Shown here one piece after another: positions 8,152-15,873 of a DNA stretch of 64,000 bases (positions are counted from its first letter, which is position 1; each line of letters starts with the position of its first letter). The notes beneath the pieces were generated by a model. The model saw only the letters and a program-made list of their open reading frames with translations. It was not told the origin of the DNA and did not search any database. The translations under genes and the position numbers were made by a program. Source of the DNA: Actinomadura sp. NBRC 104425 (lineage in GTDB: Bacteria; Actinomycetota; Actinomycetes; Streptosporangiales; Streptosporangiaceae); NCBI RefSeq assembly GCF_030269545.1, contig NZ_BSTN01000009.1:184363-248362 (forward strand), written 5' to 3'.

Positions 8152-8390
8152 GGAAGGGGTTCCTTTCACCGCGTGTGATGAGCACCCGACTCCCGCGACG
8201 CTAAACAGGCCCGTCTGAGAATTCCAGGCTTGACAGGACGCCCACTTCGGTCAAGAGCGCCGGCAATCACGCCTTCTACCTGCGGGTTCCGGCCGCCGCG
8301 TCCAGAGGGTGGGACACGTCGCCGTCCCGCCGCCGCGCCCCCGCGTGTCTCGATGTCGCTCATGGGACGCGATCCCGTCAGCGGAGTCAC

Positions 8391-8396
8391 TAAGGT
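8391..8396 (+). promoter_or_regulatory. Possible -10 element of nucS
   Basis: TAAGGT resembles an actinobacterial -10 hexamer and ends 8 bases before the nucS GTG. There is no clear ribosome site in the gap, so the mRNA may be leaderless. No good -35 hexamer is visible. The rest of the 253-base gap between the divergent genes shows no other feature. Confidence 0.3.
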
Positions 8397-8404
8397 TAGG
8401 CCGC

Positions 8405-9085
8405 GTGCGTCTCGTCATCGCCCGCTGCAGTGTCGATTACGTCGGCAAGCTCACCGCCCATCTGCCGATGGCGCCCCGCCTGGTGCTCATCAAGGCCGAC
8501 GGCAGCGTGAGCATCCACGCCGACGATCGCGCCTACAAGCCCCTCAACTGGATGAACCCGCCCTGCACCCTGCGCGAGGAGCCGTACGAGGAGAACGGCG
8601 CGATCGCCCGGTGGACCGTCACCCACGGCAAGTCCGGCGAGCGGCTCGTCCTCACCATCGAGGAGATCCTGCACGACTCCAGCCACGAGCTGGGGCTCGA
8701 CCCGGGGCTGCAGAAGGACGGCGTCGAGGCCCACCTGCAGGAGCTGCTGGCCGAGCACATCACCACGCTCGGCGAGGGGTGGACGCTGATCCGCCGCGAG
8801 TACCCGACCGCGATCGGGCCGGTGGACATCCTGTGCCGGGACGGCGACGGCGCCACCGTGGCCGTGGAGATCAAGCGGCGCGGCGAAATCGACGGGGTGG
8901 AGCAGCTCACCCGCTACCTGGAGCTGCTCAACCGCGACCCGCACCTGGCCCCGGTGCGGGGAGTCTTCGCGGCGCAGGAGATCCGGCCGCAGGCGCGGGT
9001 GCTGGCCACCGACCGCGGCATCGACTGCGTGACGCTCGACTACGACGCGCTGCGCGGCATCAAGCACGAGGGCACCCTGTTCTGA
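8405..9085 (+). CDS. nucS: Mismatch-specific endonuclease NucS (EndoMS)
   Basis: The 226-residue protein matches NucS over its whole length (family about 223-226). NucS cuts both strands at mismatches and provides non-canonical mismatch repair in actinobacteria that lack MutS/MutL, working with the sliding clamp. The N-terminal domain begins [20 protein letters not shown]. The C-terminal RecB-like nuclease core carries Asp141 ([10 protein letters not shown]) and Glu155-x-Lys157 (VAVEIKRRG), with Gln167 following. The protein starts with GTG 8405; the longer frame from 8309 has no homology. The TnpB element lies immediately downstream, with its right end about 50 bases after the nucS stop, so the nucS reading frame is intact. 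Confidence 0.93.
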   Translation: MRLVIARCSVDYVGKLTAHLPMAPRLVLIKADGSVSIHADDRAYKPLNWMNPPCTLREEPYEENGAIARWTVTHGKSGERLVLTIEEILHDSSHELGLDPGLQKDGVEAHLQELLAEHITTLGEGWTLIRREYPTAIGPVDILCRDGDGATVAVEIKRRGEIDGVEQLTRYLELLNRDPHLAPVRGVFAAQEIRPQARVLATDRGIDCVTLDYDALRGIKHEGTLF

Positions 9086-9139
9086 CCCGCACCGCGTCAC
9101 GGTCCCGCGCCTCGCACAACCGTCCGCGGGCATGTTGAC

Positions 9140-9290
9140 TCCCTCCCCGCCCTGAAGGGCGGGGATTCCGACCGTCGCCGGTCGGTCTTCCTGCTTCACC
9201 GCCGGTCGCCTCGCCCGAGAGGACTCCCGTTCGAGGTCTTACACCAGCTCCACAGGCGTTTCAGCTCTCCGCCGGCCCGGCGGCGAGGAG
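9140..9290 (-). ncRNA. Candidate omega RNA (guide RNA scaffold) of TnpB
   Basis: In studied IS605 elements the guide RNA of TnpB covers the 3' end of tnpB plus the right end, and its guide is copied from DNA just outside the element. Here the minus-strand sequence after the tnpB stop is about 120 bases. It contains a GACCGACCGGCGACGGTCGG stem and the right-end hairpin, which would be the last scaffold stem. The guide would then be the complement of bases just left of about 9135. Location is inferred from family behaviour; no transcript evidence exists. Confidence 0.4.
9145..9164. repeat. Right-end hairpin of the TnpB element
   Basis: An 8-bp perfect stem CCCCGCCC/GGGCGGGG encloses the loop TGAA. 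It matches the hairpin at the other end of the element in stem sequence, loop and flanks (CCTC before, TTCC or TCTCC after). Confidence 0.8.
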
Positions 9291-10367
9291 GTTCTTGGCG
9301 GCGTTGACGTCCCGGTCGTGGACCGCGCCGCAGGCGCACTCCCACATCCGAACGTCCAGCGGCATCGCATCCTGCACGGTGCCGCACACCGAGCACAGCT
9401 TCGAGCTGGGGAACCAGCGGTCTGCGACCAGCAGTCGGCGCCCGTACCAGCCGCACTTGTACTCCAGCATCGACCGCAGCTCACGCCACGCCGCATCGGA
9501 GATCGCGCGGGCCAGCGAACGGTTGCGGACCAGGTTGCGCACGGTCAGGTCCTCGATCACGACCGTTTGGTTCTCACGGACGAGCCGAGTCGACAGCTTG
9601 TGCAGAAAGTCGCGGCGCCGGTCGGCGATGCGGGCGTACACCTTGGCGACCCGCCGCCGGGCCTTCTCCCGGTTCGCGCTGCCCTCGGCCTTGCGGGACA
9701 GGGCACGCCGCGCCCTGGCGAGCCTGCGCCGATCGCGGCGCTCAAACTTGGGGTTGGTGATCTTCTCCCCGGTGGACAGCGCCACCAGCGCCGTGACCCC
9801 GGCATCCACCCCCACAGCCGACTCCACCGGGGCCGGCGGGCGGATCTTCTCTTCGACGAGGATGGATACGAACCAGCGGCCGGCCGCGTCCCGGCTCACG
9901 GTCACCGTGGACGGCTCGGCCCCCTCCGGGAGGGGACGAGACCACACGATGCGCAAGGGCTCGCGCATCTTCGCCAGGTACAAACGCCCGTTCCGCCGGC
10001 GGAACGCCGAACGGGTGTACTCCGCCGACGCCCGCGACTTCTTCTTGCTCTTGAACGTGGGGTATTCGGCCCGCTTGGCGAAGAAGTTCGCAAACGCCGC
10101 CTGAAGGTGCCGCAGCGCCTGCTGCAACGGCACGCTGGACACCTCGCCCAAAAACGCAAGCTCCCGGGTGCGCTTCCACTGGGTGAGCATCGCGGAGGTC
10201 TCGGCGTAGGAGACGCGGCGCTGCTCGGCATACCAGGCGCGGGTCCGCTCCTCCAGCGCCTTGTTGTAGACCAGGCGGACGCAGCCGAACGTCCTGAGCA
10301 GTTCTTCGGCCTGCTCCGGGGTCGGGTGGAAGCGGTACCTGTACGCCCGCTTCACGATCTGCGCCAC
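9261..10367 (-). CDS. tnpB: RNA-guided endonuclease TnpB
   Basis: The 368-residue protein is a TnpB nuclease, the ancestor type of Cas12. The N-terminus (RAYRYRFHPTPEQAEELL) is the helix-turn-helix-like region. The RuvC residues are intact: Asp188 (VGVDAGVTAL), Glu272 (VIEDLTVRNL) and Asp353 (DRDVNAAKN). A zinc finger is present with Cys325, Cys328, Cys344 and Cys346 (CxxC and CxC). The length is normal for compact TnpB. Start choice is between GTG 10367 and GTG 10355; the open frame continues far upstream to 10874, but that part overlaps another gene and is not TnpB. With all catalytic residues present it may be an active nuclease. It shares its codon bias with the surroundings. Confidence 0.92.
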   Translation of the reverse strand: MAQIVKRAYRYRFHPTPEQAEELLRTFGCVRLVYNKALEERTRAWYAEQRRVSYAETSAMLTQWKRTRELAFLGEVSSVPLQQALRHLQAAFANFFAKRAEYPTFKSKKKSRASAEYTRSAFRRRNGRLYLAKMREPLRIVWSRPLPEGAEPSTVTVSRDAAGRWFVSILVEEKIRPPAPVESAVGVDAGVTALVALSTGEKITNPKFERRDRRRLARARRALSRKAEGSANREKARRRVAKVYARIADRRRDFLHKLSTRLVRENQTVVIEDLTVRNLVRNRSLARAISDAAWRELRSMLEYKCGWYGRRLLVADRWFPSSKLCSVCGTVQDAMPLDVRMWECACGAVHDRDVNAAKNLLAAGPAES

Positions 10368-10479
10368 GATCTCGCACGGTACCGCAAGATCAGTTGAGTT
10401 TCGATCGGTTGTTCGATACGGTGATTCACCTGGCGGCCAATCGCTTGCCCCTGTCCTGCTCCGCAGGGGTCCGATTCCT

Positions 10480-10500
10480 CCCCCCGCCTGAAGGCGGGGG
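10480..10500. repeat. Left-end hairpin of the TnpB element
   Basis: An 8-bp perfect stem CCCCCGCC/GGCGGGGG encloses the loop TGAA, as at the other end. A second small inverted repeat (CTCC/GGAG) follows at 10503-10511 and overlaps the ribosome site of the next gene. Confidence 0.8.
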
Positions 10501-10518
10501 TCTCCTCGGAGGTTTCCG

Positions 10519-10926
10519 ATGACCTCACATGCCAGCGGGACCTTCGACATCGACGCCTGGGAGGCCGGCGAGCCGTACGCCAAGCACGACGGCACCGCAC
10601 TGACGCGGGTGCGGGTGCGCAAGACCTTCCACGGCGACCTGGTCGGCACCAGCACCGCCGAGCTGATCACCGTGGAGACCGCCGCGGGCCCGGCCGCGTA
10701 CGTGGGGATCGAGACGGTCACCGGCATCCTGCACGGCCGGGAGGGCACGTTCGTCCTGCAGCACAGCGCGGGCAGCGAGGACGGCACGCCCGCCACGCAG
10801 TGGCTGCGCTGGCTGATCGTGCCGACCTCGGGCACCGGCGAGCTGGCCGGGATCCGCGGCCACGGGCAGATCACCGCCCTGGCGGACGGCGGCCACAGCT
10901 GGTCGCTGGACTACACCCTGGCCTGA
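10519..10926 (+). CDS. DUF3224 domain-containing protein
   Basis: The 135-residue protein matches the DUF3224 family: it begins ASGTFDIDAWEAGEPY and contains VRVRKTFHGDLVGTSTAELIT and GHGQITALADGGHSWSLDY. The fold is probably an allene-oxide-cyclase-like beta barrel; the biochemical role is unknown. ATG 10519 has GGAGG at 10508-10512. The left-end hairpin of the TnpB element lies only a few bases upstream of this ribosome site, so the original promoter has probably been displaced. The TetR gene follows after 56 bases on the same strand. Confidence 0.8.
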   Translation: MTSHASGTFDIDAWEAGEPYAKHDGTALTRVRVRKTFHGDLVGTSTAELITVETAAGPAAYVGIETVTGILHGREGTFVLQHSAGSEDGTPATQWLRWLIVPTSGTGELAGIRGHGQITALADGGHSWSLDYTLA

Positions 10927-10982
10927 CGCCGCCGCACGCCGGGGCGGCGGACGCGGGGCGGACGGCCGGTAACCTTCAGGGC

Positions 10983-11567
10983 ATGCCCCCTGCGACCGCC
11001 GACGCCACGCGCGAGCGCATCATCGACGCGGCCGAGGAGTGCTTCGCCCGCCTCGGCGTCGCCAAGACGACGGTGGAGCACATCGCGACCGCGGCGGGGC
11101 TGAGCAGGGCGACGGTGTACCGCAGCGTCACCGGCGGGCGGGACGAGCTGATCCTGGCCGTGCTGCTGCGCAATCTGCGGCGCTATCTGGACGGGCTGGC
11201 CGAGCGGCTGCGGCGGCAGCGGTCGGTGCCCGAGGCGATCGTGGCGGGCACCATGGACGCGGTGGAGTTCGTCCGCGCCGAGCCGACGATCGGCCGGTTG
11301 CTGGCCCCGGAGGCGGCCGGGCACATGCAGGCCGCGGTGGCCGGGGCCGTCGAGCAGATGCTGGCCCTGTGCTGCGACTACGTGCGCCCCTACTTCGAGC
11401 GGGCGCAGCGCGGCGGCATGCTGCGGGCCGACATCGAGGTGGAGGGCACGGTGGAGTTCCTCTTCCGCGTCATCACCTCGCTGATCGTCATGGACCGCGA
11501 CCGCGGCGACGAGGAAACCCGCCGGTTCCTGCGCACGTACGTGGTTCCGGTGATCGCCGGGCCCTGA
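10983..11567 (+). CDS. TetR/AcrR family transcriptional regulator
   Basis: The 194-residue protein has a clear TetR DNA-binding domain in residues 8-55 (RERIIDAAEECFARLGVAKTTV, then the recognition helix ATAAGLSRATVYRSV). The variable all-alpha C-terminal half would bind a small ligand and form the dimer. I chose ATG 10983 because the TetR domain begins at once; an upstream start in the same frame overlaps the DUF3224 gene. It follows DUF3224 in the same direction and could control it, the metalloprotease or itself. No palindromic operator was firmly identified. Confidence 0.88.
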   Translation: MPPATADATRERIIDAAEECFARLGVAKTTVEHIATAAGLSRATVYRSVTGGRDELILAVLLRNLRRYLDGLAERLRRQRSVPEAIVAGTMDAVEFVRAEPTIGRLLAPEAAGHMQAAVAGAVEQMLALCCDYVRPYFERAQRGGMLRADIEVEGTVEFLFRVITSLIVMDRDRGDEETRRFLRTYVVPVIAGP

Positions 11568-11652
11568 GGGCGGGCCGGGCGCAGTCGACAGGCAGGATCG
11601 GGCAGGATCGGGGCGCGGGGGGCGCCCGCCGACACGGGGAGGGACCCGGAGG

Positions 11653-12468
11653 ATGGGGACGGTGTACCAGCGCGGACGCTCGGCGGTCCAGCCGAGTCCG
11701 GTGTTCCTCGTGATCGTCGCGGTGACCGTGGCGTGCGGCCTGATCGCCTGGCGGTACGGCACGTCCATGGAGACGGCCGCGCGGTTCGCGGTGCTCGGGT
11801 TCGTGCTGGCGGGCTGGGTGGTGTCGCTGTGCCTGCACGAGTTCGGGCACGCCTACCTGGCGCACCGGTCCGGCGACCACGGCGTGGCGACCCGCGGCTA
11901 CCTGACCCTCAACCCGTTCAAGTACGCCGACGTGACGCTGAGCTTCGCGATCCCGCTGCTGTTCATCCTGCTCGGCGGGATCGGCCTGCCCGGCGGCGCG
12001 GTGTGGATCGACCGCGGCGCGATCCGGGGCCGGCTGCGGCACAGCCTGATCTCGGCGGCGGGCCCGCTGGCCAACGTGCTGTTCGCGGCGCTGCTGGCGG
12101 TGGCGTTCGCCAACCTGGCCGACCGGGAGCACGCGGTGTTCTGGTCGGCGCTGGCGTTCCTGGCGTTCCTGCAGGTGACGGCGGCGTTGCTCAACCTGCT
12201 GCCGATCCCGGGGCTGGACGGCTTCGGGATCGTCGAGCCGTATCTGCCGCGGGCGTGGGTGGAGCGCGTCGGCGCGTACGGCGGGTACGTGTTCCTGGCG
12301 CTGATCGCGCTGCTGTGGATCCCGGCCGTCAACCGGGAGTTCTTCGGGCTGATCTACCACCTCACCGACCTGATGGGGCTGGGCGAGTTCCCGTTCGAGG
12401 TGGCGATTCCGGTGGACAACTTCCCGATCAAGCTGGGCCACGACCTGTTCCAGGTCTGGCGCGGCTGA
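11653..12468 (+). CDS. Site-2 protease family (M50) membrane metalloprotease
   Basis: The 271-residue polytopic protein carries the HExxH zinc motif within a membrane segment (LHEFGHAYLAH, His62, Glu63, His66) and the second conserved LDG motif (LLPIPGLDGFGI) that supplies the third ligand. This is the short M50 form without PDZ or CBS domains, used for intramembrane cleavage; no substrate is evident. ATG 11653 is preceded by a GGAGG-type site (ACCCGGAGG). It lies between the TetR gene and an orphan histidine kinase, all on the plus strand, but spacings of 85 and 73 bases do not require an operon. Confidence 0.85.
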   Translation: MGTVYQRGRSAVQPSPVFLVIVAVTVACGLIAWRYGTSMETAARFAVLGFVLAGWVVSLCLHEFGHAYLAHRSGDHGVATRGYLTLNPFKYADVTLSFAIPLLFILLGGIGLPGGAVWIDRGAIRGRLRHSLISAAGPLANVLFAALLAVAFANLADREHAVFWSALAFLAFLQVTAALLNLLPIPGLDGFGIVEPYLPRAWVERVGAYGGYVFLALIALLWIPAVNREFFGLIYHLTDLMGLGEFPFEVAIPVDNFPIKLGHDLFQVWRG

Positions 12469-12541
12469 GCCCGGCGGGCGGCCGGTCCGGGACGGACGCC
12501 CCCGCGGTGATTGTGTCAGTGGCTGCCGACATACTGGACTC

Positions 12542-13849
12542 ATGAGCGACGGCGCCCAGGCGGCGATGCCCCCCGTCACCCCCTCCGCCGAAGACGCCGC
12601 CATGAACGCCGCCGCGGACGCCCGTGCGGACGCCGCCGTGCACGCCGACAGGTCGCACGCCTGGCAGCGGCTCCCCGTGTGGGACGCCTACACGCTGCTC
12701 GTGCTGGCGGGCGCGGTCGCCCTCACGTTCGCGATGCCGGCCGCGTCCGACCACCCGTTCGCCGCGTCGGTGCTGCTGGCGGGGGTCCTGCCGCTCTACC
12801 TGACGGTCGGGCACCGCGCCGCCCGCGCCGACGCCGACGACACCCCGCTCGCCTACGGCTATCTGGCCGGCGCGCTGGCGCTGTTCGGCATGGCGTCGTT
12901 CGTGGCCGGGACGGCCTGGTACGCGGCGTTCGCGCTCGTCCCGCACTGCTTCCAGCTGCTGTCGCTGCGGCGGGCGTGCATGGCGGCGATGGTGGTGAAC
13001 ATGGTGCCGCTGGCCGCGCTGCTGCGGTACCGGCACGAGTCGTCGGTCATCATGATCATGGCGGCGATCGGCGTGCTCGGCACGGTCTGTGCGGTGTTCC
13101 TCGGCTCCTGGATCGACCGGGTCATCACGCAGAGCCGCGAGCGGGCCCGGCTGATCGAGCGGCTGCGCTCCAGCCAGGCCGAGGTGGCGCGGCTGTCGCA
13201 CGCCGCCGGGGCTGCGGCCGAGCGCGAGCGGCTGACCACCGAGATCCACGACACGCTGGCGCAGGGCTTTTTGACCATTCTGACGCTGCTGCAGGCGGCC
13301 GAGCGGCGGATGCCGCCGGACGATCCGCTGCGCGCCGCCGTCGAGCCGGCGATCCGCACGGCGCGCGACAACCTGGCCGAGGCGCGGGCGCTGATCGCGG
13401 CGCGTCCGCCAGTGGCGCTGGACGCCGCCCCGGTCGCCGAGGCGCTGCGCCGTCTGACCGCCACGTTCGGCGAGGAGACCGGCGTGGACGCGACGTACCA
13501 GATCGACGGGGAGCCGCGTCCGCTGTTGCCCGCGGCCGACGTGGTGCTGCTGCGGGCCGCGCAGGAGGCCCTGGCCAACGTCCGCAGGCACGCCCGCGCC
13601 CGCACGGTGGCGGTGCGGCTGGCGTTCGACGCAACCGCGGCCCGCCTCACGGTGGCCGACGACGGGGTGGGGTTCGACCCCGCCAACGCGGCCCGGCCCG
13701 ATCTGGGCACCGGCGAGCACTTCGGCCTCCTCGGCCTGCACCGCCGCGCCGAGAGCTTGGGCGGCACGGTGACCGTCCGCAGCGCCCCCGGTGAGGGCAC
13801 GACGCTGACGGTGGAGCTGCCCGACGGGCCCACCGGGACCGGCGGCTGA
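12542..13849 (+). CDS. Orphan sensor histidine kinase (NarL-partner type)
   Basis: The 435-residue protein has an Ala-rich N-terminal tail, about five to six membrane segments (residues about 50-195), a coiled linker, a HisKA_3 dimerisation domain with the phosphoacceptor His in TEIHDTLAQGFL, and a GHKL ATPase domain (LANVRRHARA, DDGVGFDP, GLLGLHRRAESLGG). Such kinases normally pair with a NarL-type response regulator, but none is adjacent here. The bases before ATG 12542 (CATACTGGACTC) contain no ribosome site and could be a -10 element with a leaderless start. A strong hairpin lies just after the stop. Confidence 0.85.
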   Translation: MSDGAQAAMPPVTPSAEDAAMNAAADARADAAVHADRSHAWQRLPVWDAYTLLVLAGAVALTFAMPAASDHPFAASVLLAGVLPLYLTVGHRAARADADDTPLAYGYLAGALALFGMASFVAGTAWYAAFALVPHCFQLLSLRRACMAAMVVNMVPLAALLRYRHESSVIMIMAAIGVLGTVCAVFLGSWIDRVITQSRERARLIERLRSSQAEVARLSHAAGAAAERERLTTEIHDTLAQGFLTILTLLQAAERRMPPDDPLRAAVEPAIRTARDNLAEARALIAARPPVALDAAPVAEALRRLTATFGEETGVDATYQIDGEPRPLLPAADVVLLRAAQEALANVRRHARARTVAVRLAFDATAARLTVADDGVGFDPANAARPDLGTGEHFGLLGLHRRAESLGGTVTVRSAPGEGTTLTVELPDGPTGTGG

Positions 13850-13871
13850 TCGGCGGCCTCGCGGACATGGA

Positions 13872-13905
13872 GAAGGCCCCGCGGGAGGCATCCCGCGGGG
13901 CCTTC
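13872..13905 (+). terminator. Strong hairpin terminator after the orphan kinase
   Basis: A perfect 15-bp stem (13872-13886 with 13891-13905) closes a 4-base GGCA loop, 22 bases after the kinase stop. It is GC-rich and has no T tract. Confidence 0.8.
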
Positions 13906-14248
13906 CCCACGTTGCAACCGGTGTGCGGGTCGCCTCTCGGCGAAAGGCACAACGTGGCTCCAAGCGATCGGCGCCGCCCCGCCGGAGCGGGGAACACCGA
14001 CCCGGTATTCCGCGAAGGCGATAGGTGAGGCCCGGGGACACCAGGCACACCGGCCACGAAGAGTGTAACCGGCGGCCGCCCGGGATTGTTCCCGCCGCGC
14101 CCCGCGTTCTCAGCGCGGGCGCCCTGCCAGGCGGAGGCGTTTCCCGCCATGTGCGGTCCCGGCGGAGCCGTATCGTCGGTCCAGTGGTTGACTATTCGGT
14201 GACGAAAGTGACCGCTTACTACCGCGGCCGAGCCCTCGGGAGGTTCCG
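13906..14248 (+). other. Leader region upstream of aldehyde dehydrogenase; possible structured RNA
   Basis: No gene is visible in these 343 bases. The stretch about 13955-14050 holds a CCCCG...CGGGG hairpin followed by GGAGCGGGGAAC and, about 40 bases on, AGGTGAGGC. These words resemble, from memory, the core of the ydaO-type (cyclic-di-AMP) riboswitch, but the 3' half of that motif is not recognisable and the downstream gene is atypical. Near 14187-14213 there is TTGACT and a GTGAC direct repeat that may belong to the promoter of the dehydrogenase gene. Both readings are tentative. Confidence 0.25.
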
Positions 14249-15751
14249 ATGACCGTGGACACGCAGAGCAGCGCGACGTTCGCCTCGCTGAACCCGGCGA
14301 CCGGTGAGGTCGTCGCCGAGCATCCCGTCCACGACCGCGACGCGGTCGAGGAGGCGGTGCGCCGGGCCCGGGAGGCGGCCGAGTGGTGGGCGGCGCTGGA
14401 CCGCCGCGAGCGCCGGGTGCGGCTGCTGAACGTCAAGGGCTCGCTCACCCGCAACCTGAACCGGATGGCCGAGCTGATCCACAACGAGACCGGCAAGCCG
14501 CTGCAGGACGCCCAGCTCGAAGTGATCATGGCGATCACGCATCTGGACTGGGCCGCCCGCAACGCCGACAAGGTGCTCGGGCCGCGCACCGTGTTCCCCG
14601 GCCTGATCGCGGTGAACCACAAGTGCGTCCTGGAGTACCTGCCGCTGGGCGTGGTCGGCGTGATCGGCCCGTGGAACTACCCGATCTTCACCCCGATGGG
14701 CTCGATCGCCTATGCGCTGGCCGCGGGCAACGCCGTGGTGTTCAAGCCGTCGGAGTACACCCCGGGCGTGGGCGTGCTGCTGGCCGAGCTGTTCGCCGCG
14801 GTGGTCCCCGAGCAGCCGGTGCTGCAGGTCGTCACCGGGCTGGGAGAGACGGGCGCCGCGCTGGCCTCCTCCCCCGGCGTCGACAAGATCGCCTTCACCG
14901 GCTCCGCCCGCACCGCCAAGAAGGTGATGGCGGCCTGCGCGCAGAACCTCACCCCCATCGTGGCCGAGTGCGGCGGCAAGGACGCCTGCATCGTCGACGC
15001 CGACGCCGACCTGGACGCCGCCGCCGACGCCGCGCTGTGGGGCGCGATGTCCAACGCGGGCCAGACCTGCATCGGCGTCGAGCGCATCTACGTCGTGGAC
15101 GCCGCCTACGACGCGTTCCTGGCCAAGCTCACCGAGAAGGCCCGCGACCTGCGCCCCGGCTTCGACCGCGAGGCCGCCTACGGCCCGATCACCATGCCCG
15201 CCCAGCTCGACATCATCGAACGCCACATCACCGACGCCATCGACAAGGGCGGCCGGGCCGTCGTCGGCGGGCCCGAGTCGGTGCGCAAGCCGTACGTGGA
15301 GCCGGTCGTCCTCACCGACGTGCCGGACGACTCGGCCGCCGTGTGCGAGGAGACGTTCGGCCCGACGATCACCGTGCACCGGGTCAAGGACCTGGAGGAG
15401 GCGCTGGAGAAGGCCAACCGCACCAGCTACGGCCTGGCCGGGACGATCTTCTCCCGCAACCGCGGCCGCGCCATGGAGCTGGCCCGCCGCATGCGCTCGG
15501 GCATGACCTCGATCAACGCCTTCGCCGCGTTCGCCACCGTGGCGGCGCTGCCGTTCGGCGGCGTCGGCGAGTCCGGGTTCGGGCGCATCCACGGCGCCGA
15601 CGGGCTGCGCGAGTTCGCCCGCCCAAAGGCCATCACCCGCCAGCGCTTCGCGCTGCCGACGAATCTGACGTCCTTCACCCGCACCGACAAGGACATGGCG
15701 CGCATCCTGCAGCTGGTCACGTTCCTCCACGGCCGCCACTACAAGCGCTGA
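14249..15751 (+). CDS. Aldehyde dehydrogenase family protein
   Basis: The 500-residue enzyme oxidises an aldehyde to the acid with NAD(P)+. All catalytic features are present: Asn143 (GPWNYPIF), the cofactor-binding FKPSEYTP, Glu240 (VAECGGKD), the nucleophile Cys274 (NAGQTCIG), EETFGPTI and the C-terminal PFGGVGESGFGR. The pattern around residues 129-150 resembles the Hpd/ALDH3-like and succinate-semialdehyde groups that tolerate long-chain or aromatic aldehydes; the substrate is not decided. ATG 14249 has GGGAGG upstream at good spacing. It is transcribed alone or with the amidase gene 122 bases downstream. Confidence 0.9.
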   Translation: MTVDTQSSATFASLNPATGEVVAEHPVHDRDAVEEAVRRAREAAEWWAALDRRERRVRLLNVKGSLTRNLNRMAELIHNETGKPLQDAQLEVIMAITHLDWAARNADKVLGPRTVFPGLIAVNHKCVLEYLPLGVVGVIGPWNYPIFTPMGSIAYALAAGNAVVFKPSEYTPGVGVLLAELFAAVVPEQPVLQVVTGLGETGAALASSPGVDKIAFTGSARTAKKVMAACAQNLTPIVAECGGKDACIVDADADLDAAADAALWGAMSNAGQTCIGVERIYVVDAAYDAFLAKLTEKARDLRPGFDREAAYGPITMPAQLDIIERHITDAIDKGGRAVVGGPESVRKPYVEPVVLTDVPDDSAAVCEETFGPTITVHRVKDLEEALEKANRTSYGLAGTIFSRNRGRAMELARRMRSGMTSINAFAAFATVAALPFGGVGESGFGRIHGADGLREFARPKAITRQRFALPTNLTSFTRTDKDMARILQLVTFLHGRHYKR

Positions 15752-15873
15752 TAGCCCACGTTTCCAACAGGTGTGGCATAGGGCGTAATTCCCCGGACGG
15801 CCCACCGGGTGGTGAGCGGGCCGCTAGCGTCGCTGACGGCGCCGCTGGTACCCGCTCACCACAGGGAGGCTCC

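Larger units (their letters stand above)
9130..10515 (-). mobile_element. TnpB-only element of IS200/IS605 type
   Basis: The element consists of one tnpB gene flanked by near-identical hairpins with TGAA loops, at 9145-9164 (right end, downstream of tnpB) and 10480-10500 (left end). There is no tnpA transposase gene, so it can only have moved with help in trans. It sits between nucS and the DUF3224 gene. The exact ends are not certain: the right end is probably near the GTTGAC at 9134-9139, the left end close to the ribosome site of the DUF3224 gene. Subterminal palindromes rather than inverted terminal repeats are characteristic of this family. Confidence 0.75.

Noticed and set aside
10368..10874. 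Long 5' extension of the tnpB frame
   Set aside because: It runs through the element end and antisense to the DUF3224 gene; TnpB homology begins at about 10355.
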